DNA from: Methylophilaceae bacterium | GTDB taxonomy: Bacteria > Pseudomonadota > Gammaproteobacteria > Burkholderiales > Methylophilaceae | Direction: 5' to 3' | Assembly (NCBI GenBank): GCA_003533095.1 | Contig: DOEL01000058.1 | Span: 8,489 to 31,423, forward strand | Length of the DNA: 22,935 bases | Shown: positions 15,626 through 22,935 of the stretch, piece by piece | Numbering within the stretch: the stretch's first letter is position 1 | How the letters are laid out: the number at the start of each line of letters is the position of its first letter | Translations under genes and position numbers: made by a program | The notes under the pieces: generated by a model | What the model was told of the DNA's origin: nothing | The model's input: only the letters and a program-made list of their open reading frames with translations | The model's database searches: none

Positions 15626-16567
15626 ATGGCTTTTCATAAACGGACTATTTTCTTTTTAATAGGACCAACCGCCTCAGGCAAAACAAACCTTGCTGTTGAT
15701 CTTGTTAAAACATTCCCTTTTGAAATTATCAGTGTTGATTCAGCACAAATCTATCAAGATATGAGTATTGGCGTAGCAAAGCCGTCAAAAAATGTTTTAG
15801 AAATTGCACCTCATCATCTCATTAACATCATCAAGCCAAATGAAGCCTATTCAGTGGCGCAATTTACACATGATTCTCTAAAATTGATTAATGAAATTTT
15901 TGCACGTGGTCGAGTTCCACTTCTTGTTGGCGGCACAATGATGTATTTTAATGGTCTTGAAAAAGGTATAAGTCATATGCCAACAACGGATCAAAAAGTT
16001 CGAAAAGATATAGAAAATGAGGCAAAGGAAATAGGTTGGCCTAAGTTATATGAAAAACTCAAAAGCATTGATAAAGATACAGCAAAAAAGTTAAGCCCTA
16101 ATGATGCTCAACGTATTAGCCGTGCTTTAGAAGTATTTTATTCGTCAGGAAAGCCCTTATCTTTTTTTCATCAATTTAAAAACAAGGATACATTCCCTTT
16201 TTTAGTTTGCAAAATTGGATTAATGCCAAGCAATAGAGAAATCCTTCATCAACGAATAGAATTAAGAGTGCAAAATATGATTGATGAAGGTTTATTTGAG
16301 GAGGTTAAGTCTTTATTTCAAAAATATCCTGGATTAAGAAGTGATATGCCATCTATGAGGTCGGTTGGCTATCGTCAATCTTTGGAGTATCTCAAAGGCG
16401 ATGTCGAAAAGAAAGATTGTATTCATAAAATTATTTTTGCAACACGCCAACTTGCAAAAAGACAGATGACATGGATGAGAAGCATGGAAGATCTTAATCT
16501 ATTTGATTGCATTAGTGATAATTTAAGTAATGAGGTAATAGCTTTTGTAAAGAATAAAATTGTATGA
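15626..16567 (+). CDS. miaA: tRNA dimethylallyltransferase
   Basis: Transfers the dimethylallyl group to N6 of A37 in tRNAs reading UNN codons. At 313 residues it is of family length. The P-loop is GPTASGKT (13-20), the general base is D38 in SVDSAQIYQDMSIGVAKP, and GGTMMYFNGL (about residue 110) and DAQRISRALEV (about residue 170) are conserved. The tail MRSVGYRQSLEYLKG, and the RQLAKRQMTWMR motif near residue 285, are typical. It follows the amidase gene by 3 bp and overlaps the transporter start by 4 bp, so it is in the tsaE operon. In Escherichia coli hfq follows miaA; here a transporter gene does. Confidence 0.95.
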   Translation: MAFHKRTIFFLIGPTASGKTNLAVDLVKTFPFEIISVDSAQIYQDMSIGVAKPSKNVLEIAPHHLINIIKPNEAYSVAQFTHDSLKLINEIFARGRVPLLVGGTMMYFNGLEKGISHMPTTDQKVRKDIENEAKEIGWPKLYEKLKSIDKDTAKKLSPNDAQRISRALEVFYSSGKPLSFFHQFKNKDTFPFLVCKIGLMPSNREILHQRIELRVQNMIDEGLFEEVKSLFQKYPGLRSDMPSMRSVGYRQSLEYLKGDVEKKDCIHKIIFATRQLAKRQMTWMRSMEDLNLFDCISDNLSNEVIAFVKNKIV

Positions 16568-17424
16568 AGACAAAATCATATCTTCCGATTTTTTCTCTTC
16601 TTTTTGGTGCTTTTGTTTGGGGTATTATTTGGTACCCATATCGCTTGATGGCATTAGCGGGTGTGGCAGGTATTTATTCTAGCCTCTATATTTTTACTTT
16701 AACCCTTGCTATTGCACTTCCTTATTTTTTTATTACTAAAAAAAAGATTTCACTGAGGTCAAAGGATTTTTGGTTTCTTTCTCTAGTTGCAGGCTATACC
16801 AATATTAGTTACGTGCTAGCTGTCATTGATGGAGAAGTCGTGCGCGTCATGCTTTTATTTTATCTCTCGCCGGTCTGGACTATTTTTTTAGCCCACTTTA
16901 TGCTGCACGAACATACTCCTAAACGTCATTATATTGCCTCATTTATCTCTCTTATCGGAGCTTTAATTATGTTTTGGGAACCTGGTTCTATGATTCATTT
17001 AAACTCAAAAAGTGATTGGTTTGCTCTTAGTTCAGGTGTGGGTTTTGCTATAACTAATGTTACGACAAGAAAGCATATTCATATGACAATTAGTCAAAAA
17101 GCCTTAGCAATTTGGTTGGGTGTAATTATAGTAGCTGCTATATGCATCGCATTTGATAGAAACGTCATGCCAACGTTGGATTTTTTTACATTTATAGATG
17201 CTTTAATAATGCTTGGGATTGCATTAAGTCTATTTTTTTCGACATTGCTTGTACAATTTGGCGTCACAAGAATTAAAGCGGTTGAAGCATCAAGTTTTTT
17301 TCTATTTGAAATTGTAGTCGCTGCAATTTCTTCTTATTTTCTTGTAGGTGAAAGCATTTCGCTTAAAGAATGGTTTGGCGGATTCATGATTATCTCTGGC
17401 GTAATTCTCGCAGCAAAAGATTAA
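16564..17424 (+). CDS. EamA-domain (DMT superfamily) transporter
   Basis: A 286-residue inner-membrane protein with about ten hydrophobic helices in two EamA repeats (about 8-138 and 148-284). Typical family features are the WGIIWYPYR start of the first repeat, LLFYLSPVWTIFLAHFML near the end of the first repeat, and FFLFEIVVAAISSYFLVGE with a closing GGFMIISGVILAA in the second. DMT/EamA carriers export amino acids, metabolites or drugs; the substrate cannot be read from the sequence. It overlaps miaA by 4 bp and converges on the TPR gene, sharing TTAA for both stop codons (17421-17424). Confidence 0.85.
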   Translation: MKTKSYLPIFSLLFGAFVWGIIWYPYRLMALAGVAGIYSSLYIFTLTLAIALPYFFITKKKISLRSKDFWFLSLVAGYTNISYVLAVIDGEVVRVMLLFYLSPVWTIFLAHFMLHEHTPKRHYIASFISLIGALIMFWEPGSMIHLNSKSDWFALSSGVGFAITNVTTRKHIHMTISQKALAIWLGVIIVAAICIAFDRNVMPTLDFFTFIDALIMLGIALSLFFSTLLVQFGVTRIKAVEASSFFLFEIVVAAISSYFLVGESISLKEWFGGFMIISGVILAAKD

Positions 17425-19277
17425 ATGAGAGTTTGAAAAATTTCTTCCAATCCTTTTACAAATAGCTTTGGTTGAAAAATAGGAGAATTTAATTTGGCTA
17501 CTTTCAGTCTATCAATGATATTTTGCCTAAATGCATTATTTTCAGTGAGCATAGAAGCGCAACTTATATAACTTTCAATATCTTCAGTTATAAGCTCATT
17601 TAAGTTTAAGCTGTGAAGTAAGCTCGCCGCGACTCTTGAAGCAAATGTTTTACCTTTGAGTGTCACAATAGGTAAATTCATAGATAACGCATCGCTCGCT
17701 GATGTATGCGCATTATAGGGCATGGTATCTAAATAAATATCTGCTAAAGCATGTCGAGCTATATGTTCTTGATTAGGTACACGTGACGCAAAAATAATTC
17801 TTTCAGGGTTTACACCATTTTTATCTGTATATTTTATTAAATGATTTCTAGCCCACTCATTAGAATCTGTTAACCAAAGAACACTTTTTGGGAATTTTTT
17901 TAATAGTGTAAGCCAAGCCTTAAATATAGCCTCAGTAATTTTGAACGATTGATTAAAGGCACAATATACAAAAGCATCTGAAGGAATGCCGTAATCTTGA
18001 CGACTTTTATGGTTCAATTGACCGCGATTTTCTATATTAGGTTGATACGCAAAAGGTAATCTTAAGATGGATTCTGCGTAATATTTTTCATCAGATTTAG
18101 GAATAATAAACGCATCAGCTAAGATATAGTCGTAAAGTGGTTTTTCTTGGATGAGTCCCATTGTTCCGGGATAGCCCAACCAATTGATGGTAATAGTCTT
18201 TTTAAGGCGCGGAGCAATAAAGGCGCGACTATTATTTGTGAAGCCTGTTAGATCAATTAAAATATCAATTTTATCTTGCTCTATAAGCGCAGCTGCTTTT
18301 TCATCATCAACGCTTAAGATATCTCGGTGATAGTCAAACAAACTAATAATTAATTTACGTTCCTGAGTGCTTTCTTTTGGGCTAGCATCATAACCGTATA
18401 TTTCATATTTATCACGACTATGATATTTGATTACATCACGAATTAAAAAATATAGTGGGTGGAGTTTAAAATCTGAAGATAAGTATCCAATACGAATTTT
18501 ATCCTTTTTCTCCCTTTCGTCTTTACTAATTGGTAGCTTTTTAAAATGATTTTGAACCCAATGATTCGCACATAAAAGTTGATCTTGCGGAGACGATAGA
18601 GGATTTGCAATAAAACCAAATGGAGATATAAGCGCTTCAGGATTTTCATTAACAATAGAGCAAATTTTTTGAAAATACTGATCGATATGATCCCAATTAC
18701 ACATATGCTGTTTCTGGTGGGTTAAATGGGCTAAAGCATGAAATAGATCAGGTTTAATTCTCAATGCATTTTGATAAGATATTACAGCTTTATCTAAATA
18801 GCCAAGTTTGCGCTCTGCATTGCCATTGTTATTCCAAAGATCAGCGTCATTGGAATTTAATCGAATTGCTTTTTGATAGTTCTCATAAGCTTTAGAAATT
18901 TTATTAAGCTTATCTTGGGTGTTTGCTAAATTATAGTAATAAACCCAATTATATTTTTCATATAGTATAGTTTCCTCAAAGCAAGCTTCTGATAATTGGA
19001 ATTTTGAATCTAGATAATATTCATTACCAAGTGAAGAAAGGGAAAAACAGAGTGCATTTTTAATATCTAAATTATCTTTAAATTGATATAAGCATCTTCT
19101 AAAATAACCAGCAGCCTCTTCAAATTGATTGTTAGAGGTGCAAAGATTGCCTAATTCTAAATGAATAATGTAATTTTCAGGCTCTAACTGCAGCACTTTC
19201 TTTAATAAAGAAATAGCTTTTGAAAGATCACCTTCTCTTTCATATTTTTTTGCTTCTTCAATAAATATTTTCGACAC
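17421..19277 (-). CDS. TPR-repeat O-GlcNAc-transferase-like (GT41 family) glycosyltransferase
   Basis: A 618-residue fusion of N-terminal tetratricopeptide repeats (clear units near 4-33, 37-70, 113-142 and 147-176) and a GT41 catalytic region (about 260-618). The catalytic part shows IRIGYLSSDFKLHPL with H273 where OGT has its active-site histidine, INWLGYPGTMG (364-373), FNQSFKI with K446 matching the UDP-contacting lysine, and LDTMPYNAHTSASDALSMN with H524, followed by GKTFASRVAASLL. This suggests transfer of a sugar, probably from UDP-GlcNAc, to proteins in the cytoplasm. The acceptor is unknown. The start is GTG at 19277, because a stop lies just upstream and the next Met is at residue 192. 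It is 9 bp downstream of mnmC on the same strand. Confidence 0.85.
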   Translation of the reverse strand: MSKIFIEEAKKYEREGDLSKAISLLKKVLQLEPENYIIHLELGNLCTSNNQFEEAAGYFRRCLYQFKDNLDIKNALCFSLSSLGNEYYLDSKFQLSEACFEETILYEKYNWVYYYNLANTQDKLNKISKAYENYQKAIRLNSNDADLWNNNGNAERKLGYLDKAVISYQNALRIKPDLFHALAHLTHQKQHMCNWDHIDQYFQKICSIVNENPEALISPFGFIANPLSSPQDQLLCANHWVQNHFKKLPISKDEREKKDKIRIGYLSSDFKLHPLYFLIRDVIKYHSRDKYEIYGYDASPKESTQERKLIISLFDYHRDILSVDDEKAAALIEQDKIDILIDLTGFTNNSRAFIAPRLKKTITINWLGYPGTMGLIQEKPLYDYILADAFIIPKSDEKYYAESILRLPFAYQPNIENRGQLNHKSRQDYGIPSDAFVYCAFNQSFKITEAIFKAWLTLLKKFPKSVLWLTDSNEWARNHLIKYTDKNGVNPERIIFASRVPNQEHIARHALADIYLDTMPYNAHTSASDALSMNLPIVTLKGKTFASRVAASLLHSLNLNELITEDIESYISCASMLTENNAFRQNIIDRLKVAKLNSPIFQPKLFVKGLEEIFQTLI

Positions 19278-19286
19278 AATGTAAAT

Positions 19287-20489
19287 TTATACCTTAAAAA
19301 TCTGGCTTGCCACTTTTTTTAAACTCATTTTCTTAAGTCGATATCTTTCTGGATTTGTATAATTTAGTGTTTTTTTATCTTCTTGAGATAATTTTCCATT
19401 AATTAAATTTGCAAGAACAGAAGTGCAGTAGGGAGCAAATGTAAAGCCTCTAGAACCGAATCCACTTGCAATATATAAATTTTTAAGCCAGGGGAGTTGA
19501 TCGGCTCGCGCCAATTCTCTAATACGCATTTTGCCAAGTAACTGATTATCAAATACACTCCCTACGTAGGGCTTTCTATCTTTTGTAGAGGCTCGGAAGG
19601 CGACTCTGCCGGAAATTGATTCTTGTGCTTCACAGTGATTGTAAAATTTTTGGTGTATCGCTTTTATTGATGCAATATTTTTTTTTGTATCACTTAATCT
19701 AATGTCTTTATAAAAATCATTCATAGCATAAGTTGCCCCAAAAACGTGTTTATCATTTATTAGTGGTGACAAATATCCTTCATCACAAGTAATAACGGGG
19801 GGCATTTGAAATGGTGTTGAACCGATCCAGTTTATTTGCCCTCTGAATGCATCAATATGTAAATGCTGGGTTAGATTGAATTGATTCACTGATGAGGCAT
19901 TGCAAATAGCCACATATGAAGAATTAAAAGTTTTTTGATCTTCAGTTTTAAGCTTCCATTTATCATTCAATTTTTCAATTGACATAATTTTTTGATGAGT
20001 GATTACTTTTATATTAAAGTGATTTATTAGGTGGTTACATAATGCTATAGGATTAATCCATCCACCTTGATGAAACAAAATACCACTTGTTTTACTCTCT
20101 ATTGAGTATTCTTTTAAAATTGACTGATTAATTAAGCTAAAAAATTTTTCCTTATCTATTATTTTCTTTGATAACTTACTCTCTATTTTTTGAGCGTACG
20201 TTTTTTCCAAAATTTCAACTGCACCATCAAATCGATAATCATTTTTATCAAGCCCTAATTGGCTTATCCATGCTGTTGTGAATTTAAAACTCCTGAGCAT
20301 AAAATCATTATAGGCTTCATCATTTAACATAAATTTTGGATAAATTGCTGCAACCGGATTTCCTGATGCTCCGAGAGCTACCTTATTTTCGCATTCTAGT
20401 AATATTACATCCCACCCAGAAATAGCTAAAAAATGGGCTAATGAACAACCTGCAATACCAGCTCCAATGATTAGTATATTTTTTTGCAT
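19287..20489 (-). CDS. mnmC: FAD-dependent cmnm5(s2)U34 tRNA oxidoreductase domain of MnmC, stand-alone
   Basis: Equivalent to the C-terminal half of bifunctional MnmC, which removes the carboxymethyl group from cmnm5(s2)U34 to give nm5(s2)U. At 400 residues it starts directly with the FAD-binding Rossmann motif GAGIAGC (9-15), then ECENKVALGASGNPVAAIYP, the MnmC-type GASGNP box. Later family motifs are RVAFRASTKDRKPYVG and SGFGSRGFTFAPYC. The N-terminal methyltransferase half of the Escherichia coli protein (about 250 residues) is absent, and there is no room for it before the ATG at 20489. A general DAO-family oxidase (thiO, glycine oxidase) is the alternative, but the GASGNP and RASTKDRKPYVG motifs favour MnmC. 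No Shine-Dalgarno is obvious. It is upstream of the TPR gene. Confidence 0.85.
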   Translation of the reverse strand: MQKNILIIGAGIAGCSLAHFLAISGWDVILLECENKVALGASGNPVAAIYPKFMLNDEAYNDFMLRSFKFTTAWISQLGLDKNDYRFDGAVEILEKTYAQKIESKLSKKIIDKEKFFSLINQSILKEYSIESKTSGILFHQGGWINPIALCNHLINHFNIKVITHQKIMSIEKLNDKWKLKTEDQKTFNSSYVAICNASSVNQFNLTQHLHIDAFRGQINWIGSTPFQMPPVITCDEGYLSPLINDKHVFGATYAMNDFYKDIRLSDTKKNIASIKAIHQKFYNHCEAQESISGRVAFRASTKDRKPYVGSVFDNQLLGKMRIRELARADQLPWLKNLYIASGFGSRGFTFAPYCTSVLANLINGKLSQEDKKTLNYTNPERYRLKKMSLKKVASQIFKV

Positions 20490-20534
20490 ATCAGAGATAT
20501 TCTCAGTTGATATCTGGTATTAAAAAACAATAGC

Positions 20535-20563
20535 TTGAGATAAGATAACAATCTAAGCATTAT
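20535..20563 (+). promoter_or_regulatory. Sigma-70-like promoter candidate for the PQQ lipoprotein gene
   Basis: TTGAGA (20535-20540, five of six matches to TTGACA) and CATTAT (20558-20563, four of six to TATAAT) are separated by exactly 17 bp, in the 128-bp gap divergent from mnmC. The predicted start near 20570 leaves about 48 nt of leader. An inverted repeat overlaps the -10. Confidence 0.4.
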
Positions 20564-20577
20564 CCATAAAATGCTTA
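20554..20577. repeat. 8-bp inverted repeat overlapping the PQQ gene promoter
   Basis: TAAGCATT (20554-20561) and AATGCTTA (20570-20577) are perfect complements around an 8-nt loop. The left arm overlaps the candidate -10 element, so it may be an operator. The predicted transcript would start inside it, so an RNA hairpin is less likely. Confidence 0.45.
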
Positions 20578-20617
20578 ATTAATCTAGATTTCTCGAGCGA
20601 TCATTTTGGAAGGGTAT

Positions 20618-22447
20618 ATGTTGAAATTTATTAGAGCAATGTTTCTTAGCTTGTTTTTTTTTATTATTACAGGCTGTGCTTCTATAGATTCTATATCATT
20701 AGATTCACTCTCTTTAGATAAGATATCTCTCCCTAAACTTCCATCATTCAAATTTAGTTCAGATGAGCAATGGCCCTCATACGGCAAAAATCTTTCTAAT
20801 CAACGTTTTTCAACTTTAACTCAAATTAATCAAGATAATGTAAAAAACCTTGAACTTGCTTGGAAATTTAAATCTGGAGTTTCTGCAACTTTTCAAGCGT
20901 CTCCATTAGTCATTAATAATGTCATGTTTATTAGCCTTCCGCACAATCACGTTCTTGCATTAGATGCCAAAACGGGAAAAGAGTTATGGCGTTATAACCA
21001 CAAAAAGAGAGAAAACTGGAGAATGTGTTGTGGTCCAGCCAATCGAGGATTAGCTTACTCGAGCAACAAAATTTTTATCGGTACTGTTGATGCAAGACTT
21101 ATTGCTTTAGATGCAAAAACTGGAAAAAAAATTTGGGATATTGATGTTGCTGATAATGATAATAAATTTGAAAGTAGTAATTCACTTAGTCAATCTGATA
21201 GCAAGAGTCAAAAGGAGGTATACGGGCAGACCGGTGTTGGTATTGCTATGGCACCAGTGACTTTTAAAGATTTAGTGATTGTTGGCATCACAGGCGTTGG
21301 GTATGGTTTACATGTTGATACGCCAAGACCTGACGCACCCTTAGGCGCTGTAATTGGAGTGGATGGTCGATTTGGCCGCCCGGGATTCTTGGCAGCTTAT
21401 AACATTCAAACAGGAAAGCGCGTATGGCAGTTTGATACGATTCCATCAGAAGGGTGGGAGGGTAAATTTAGAGAAACCATTGAAAGTAATATTTCTTTAA
21501 ATCGCAATATCCCCCTAGAAAAAGAAAATATAAAAAATAATAAAGAAGCTTGGAAGTTCGGAGGCGGTTCAGCATGGAGTACACCAGCTATTGATGAAGA
21601 AGCAAATACTTTATATTTTGGCACCGGCAACCCTTCACCACAAATGAATGATACTTCGAGACCTGGAGACAATTTATATACAGTCTCTCTCGTTGCTCTT
21701 GATGCAACATCAGGTAGATTAAAATGGTTTTACCAGCAAGTGCCCCATGATGTATGGGGATATGATGTTGCAAGCCCGCCAGTATTATTTGAATACAAAA
21801 AAGACGGTAAAACGATTCCTGCAGTGGGGCAAGCTAGCAAAACTGGTTGGTATTACATACATAATCGCATCACAGGAGAACTTATAGGTAAAACAGAGCC
21901 TTTTGTACCTCAAAAAAATCTTTTTGCAAAAGCGACAAGTGAGGGCACGGTTTTATATCCAGGTATTTTAGGTGGAGCAAATTGGGGACCAACTTCACTC
22001 GATGAAAAAAATCAAATTGCCTTTGTTTCTGCGATTCACGCTCCTATCAAATATACTTTAATTGACGAACCTGCTCATGATGACTTTCCTCCAATTAAGT
22101 ATGCATCGTCTGAGCCAACACAAGATGAAAGATGGGGCCTACTTTCTGCGATTGATTTAAATAGTAAAAAAATTAAATGGCAAGTAAAGACACCGCAACC
22201 ATTAACGGGAGGGCTTTTAGCTACAGAAGGTAATCTTGTATTTATGGGCGAGGGCAATGGAAATTTTAATGCTTACGATGCTAAAACAGGAAAGTTACTT
22301 TGGACACGTAAATCTGATGCAGGTGTTAATGCACCTCCGATAAGTTATGAGATTGATGGAACACAATATATCGCAGTTGCTGCAGGTGGCAATTCTATCT
22401 TTGGTTTCAAAGAAGGTGACAATATTTTAGTTTACAAACTTAAATAA
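20618..22447 (+). CDS. Lipoprotein PQQ-dependent dehydrogenase-like beta-propeller protein
   Basis: A 609-residue quinoprotein alcohol-dehydrogenase-type eight-bladed propeller. The ATG at 20618 follows GGAAGG (20608-20613); a TTG at 20606 is in frame but less likely. A lipoprotein signal ends in ITGC (Cys20, then Ala), which predicts outer-membrane anchoring. A serine/leucine-rich linker follows (21-45). Propeller W-motifs recur, such as ALDAKTGKELW (114-124), ALDAKTGKKIW (163-173) and AYDAKTGKLLW (552-562). The adjacent cysteines C137-C138 (RMCCGPANRGLAY) match the vicinal disulfide of methanol dehydrogenases, and FGTGN (N338) matches the metal-binding Asn. The expected catalytic Glu and Asp appear to be Gly (near 228 and at 381). 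There is no cytochrome c domain (no CxxCH). The substrate is unknown, and a non-dehydrogenase role is possible. Confidence 0.85.
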   Translation: MLKFIRAMFLSLFFFIITGCASIDSISLDSLSLDKISLPKLPSFKFSSDEQWPSYGKNLSNQRFSTLTQINQDNVKNLELAWKFKSGVSATFQASPLVINNVMFISLPHNHVLALDAKTGKELWRYNHKKRENWRMCCGPANRGLAYSSNKIFIGTVDARLIALDAKTGKKIWDIDVADNDNKFESSNSLSQSDSKSQKEVYGQTGVGIAMAPVTFKDLVIVGITGVGYGLHVDTPRPDAPLGAVIGVDGRFGRPGFLAAYNIQTGKRVWQFDTIPSEGWEGKFRETIESNISLNRNIPLEKENIKNNKEAWKFGGGSAWSTPAIDEEANTLYFGTGNPSPQMNDTSRPGDNLYTVSLVALDATSGRLKWFYQQVPHDVWGYDVASPPVLFEYKKDGKTIPAVGQASKTGWYYIHNRITGELIGKTEPFVPQKNLFAKATSEGTVLYPGILGGANWGPTSLDEKNQIAFVSAIHAPIKYTLIDEPAHDDFPPIKYASSEPTQDERWGLLSAIDLNSKKIKWQVKTPQPLTGGLLATEGNLVFMGEGNGNFNAYDAKTGKLLWTRKSDAGVNAPPISYEIDGTQYIAVAAGGNSIFGFKEGDNILVYKLK

Positions 22448-22462
22448 GATAAGTATTTGAAG

Positions 22463-22935
22463 ATGGAAGAAGCGGTCCGCATTTCAAAAATTTTATCTGA
22501 ACTTGGCCTTTGTTCAAGAAGGGAAGCTGATACTTATATTGAACAAGGTCTTGTAATGCTCGATGGTAAGGTTGTGACAGAGTTAGGAACCCGAGCTTAC
22601 CGATCACAAAAAATTGAATTAAAGAAACAAGCTACTCTTCAACAATCTTCCAAAGCCACAATTATCTTAAATAAGCCCGTCGGTTATATTTCGCATCTTG
22701 ATGATGATAAAGCTTTCAGACCTGCCGCAAGTCTTATTACTCAGGATAATTTTCAAGTTTCGAAACAGCATTCATCTCGAAATCCAAGATTTAATACTGA
22801 TGGTTTAGCTCCAGCAGGAAGACTTGATATTGATTCTTCTGGTTTATTAGTTCTCACACAAGATGGGAGAATTGCGAAAATAATTATCGGGGAACAAAGT
22901 ACGATTGAAAAAGAATATTTAGTTCGAGTTGAAGG
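22463..22935 (+). CDS. rRNA pseudouridine synthase, RsuA/RluF family, 3' end cut by window edge
   Basis: An open frame from the ATG at 22463 to the right edge codes for 157 residues. It has an N-terminal S4 domain (about 5-50, ISKILSELGLCSRREAD) and the start of a catalytic domain with ILNKPVGYISH and the RsuA/RluB/E/F catalytic aspartate in PAGRLDIDSSGLLVLTQDG. IEKEYLVRVEG, the next conserved block, ends the visible part. An insertion of about 30 residues between the GYISH strand and the catalytic loop recalls RluF-type proteins, but RluB, RluE or RsuA cannot be excluded with the C-terminus missing. It starts 15 bp after the PQQ gene stop, with no terminator between them, so read-through transcription is likely. 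Confidence 0.88.
   Translation, partial: MEEAVRISKILSELGLCSRREADTYIEQGLVMLDGKVVTELGTRAYRSQKIELKKQATLQQSSKATIILNKPVGYISHLDDDKAFRPAASLITQDNFQVSKQHSSRNPRFNTDGLAPAGRLDIDSSGLLVLTQDGRIAKIIIGEQSTIEKEYLVRVE

Noticed and set aside
20606..20617. TTG start adding four residues to the PQQ lipoprotein
   Set aside because: The TTG overlaps the GGAAGG ribosome binding site, which is well placed for the ATG at 20618, and that start gives a normal lipoprotein signal peptide.
1..22935. Mobile elements, CRISPR arrays, tRNA genes, phage genes or defence islands
   Set aside because: No transposase or integrase, regularly spaced repeats, tRNA cloverleaf or toxin-antitoxin-like pair was seen on either strand; gene order looks ancestral throughout.

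Overview
This is a compact, AT-rich stretch of a Gram-negative chromosome with 21 protein-coding genes. Gaps are short, several neighbours overlap by 4 bp (ATGA/GTGA), and I see no rRNA, tRNA, CRISPR array, insertion sequence or prophage gene. The gene content and blocks of conserved order (gloB | yafS-rnhA-dnaQ; rne | rluC-HAD phosphatase-Rieske-sppA; queG | tsaE-amidase-miaA) fit a betaproteobacterium. The low GC, tight packing and a PQQ-type dehydrogenase suggest, as inference only, a streamlined freshwater or marine Methylophilaceae-like methylotroph (OM43 / Methylopumilus type).

Layout. 1-2599: gloB (cut by the left edge) diverges from a YafS-type methyltransferase, rnhA and dnaQ. 2606-4344 (minus): a Ste24-like M48 membrane protease followed by queD. 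4445-5367: orn and crcB. 5369-7705 (minus): RNase E, with a long leader that ends in a hairpin covering its own ribosome binding site. 7706-8098: divergent regulatory region, the only gene-free stretch over 300 bp. 8099-11081: rluC, a HAD phosphatase, a small Rieske protein and sppA, closed by an AT-rich terminator. 11092-13888 (minus): queG upstream of pgi. 13920-17424: tsaE, a secreted N-acetylmuramoyl-L-alanine amidase, miaA and an EamA transporter. 17421-20489 (minus): a stand-alone MnmC oxidoreductase domain followed by a TPR/O-GlcNAc-transferase-like protein. 20618-22447: a lipoprotein PQQ-propeller enzyme. 22463 to the right edge: a partial RsuA/RluF-type pseudouridine synthase.

The window is rich in RNA metabolism. 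Decay and hybrid removal are covered by rne, orn and rnhA. tRNA modification is covered by queD and queG (queuosine-34), tsaE (t6A37), miaA (i6A37) and mnmC (U34). rRNA pseudouridylation is covered by rluC and the rluF-like gene. The other genes serve detoxification (gloB, crcB), replication fidelity (dnaQ), envelope upkeep (M48 protease, sppA, amidase) and sugar metabolism (pgi).

Most genes are ordinary housekeeping genes. The points most worth a second look are the rne leader hairpins, the PQQ lipoprotein whose two expected catalytic carboxylates appear to be glycines, the bacterial OGT-like protein paired with a lone MnmC oxidase domain, and several perfect inverted repeats between genes.
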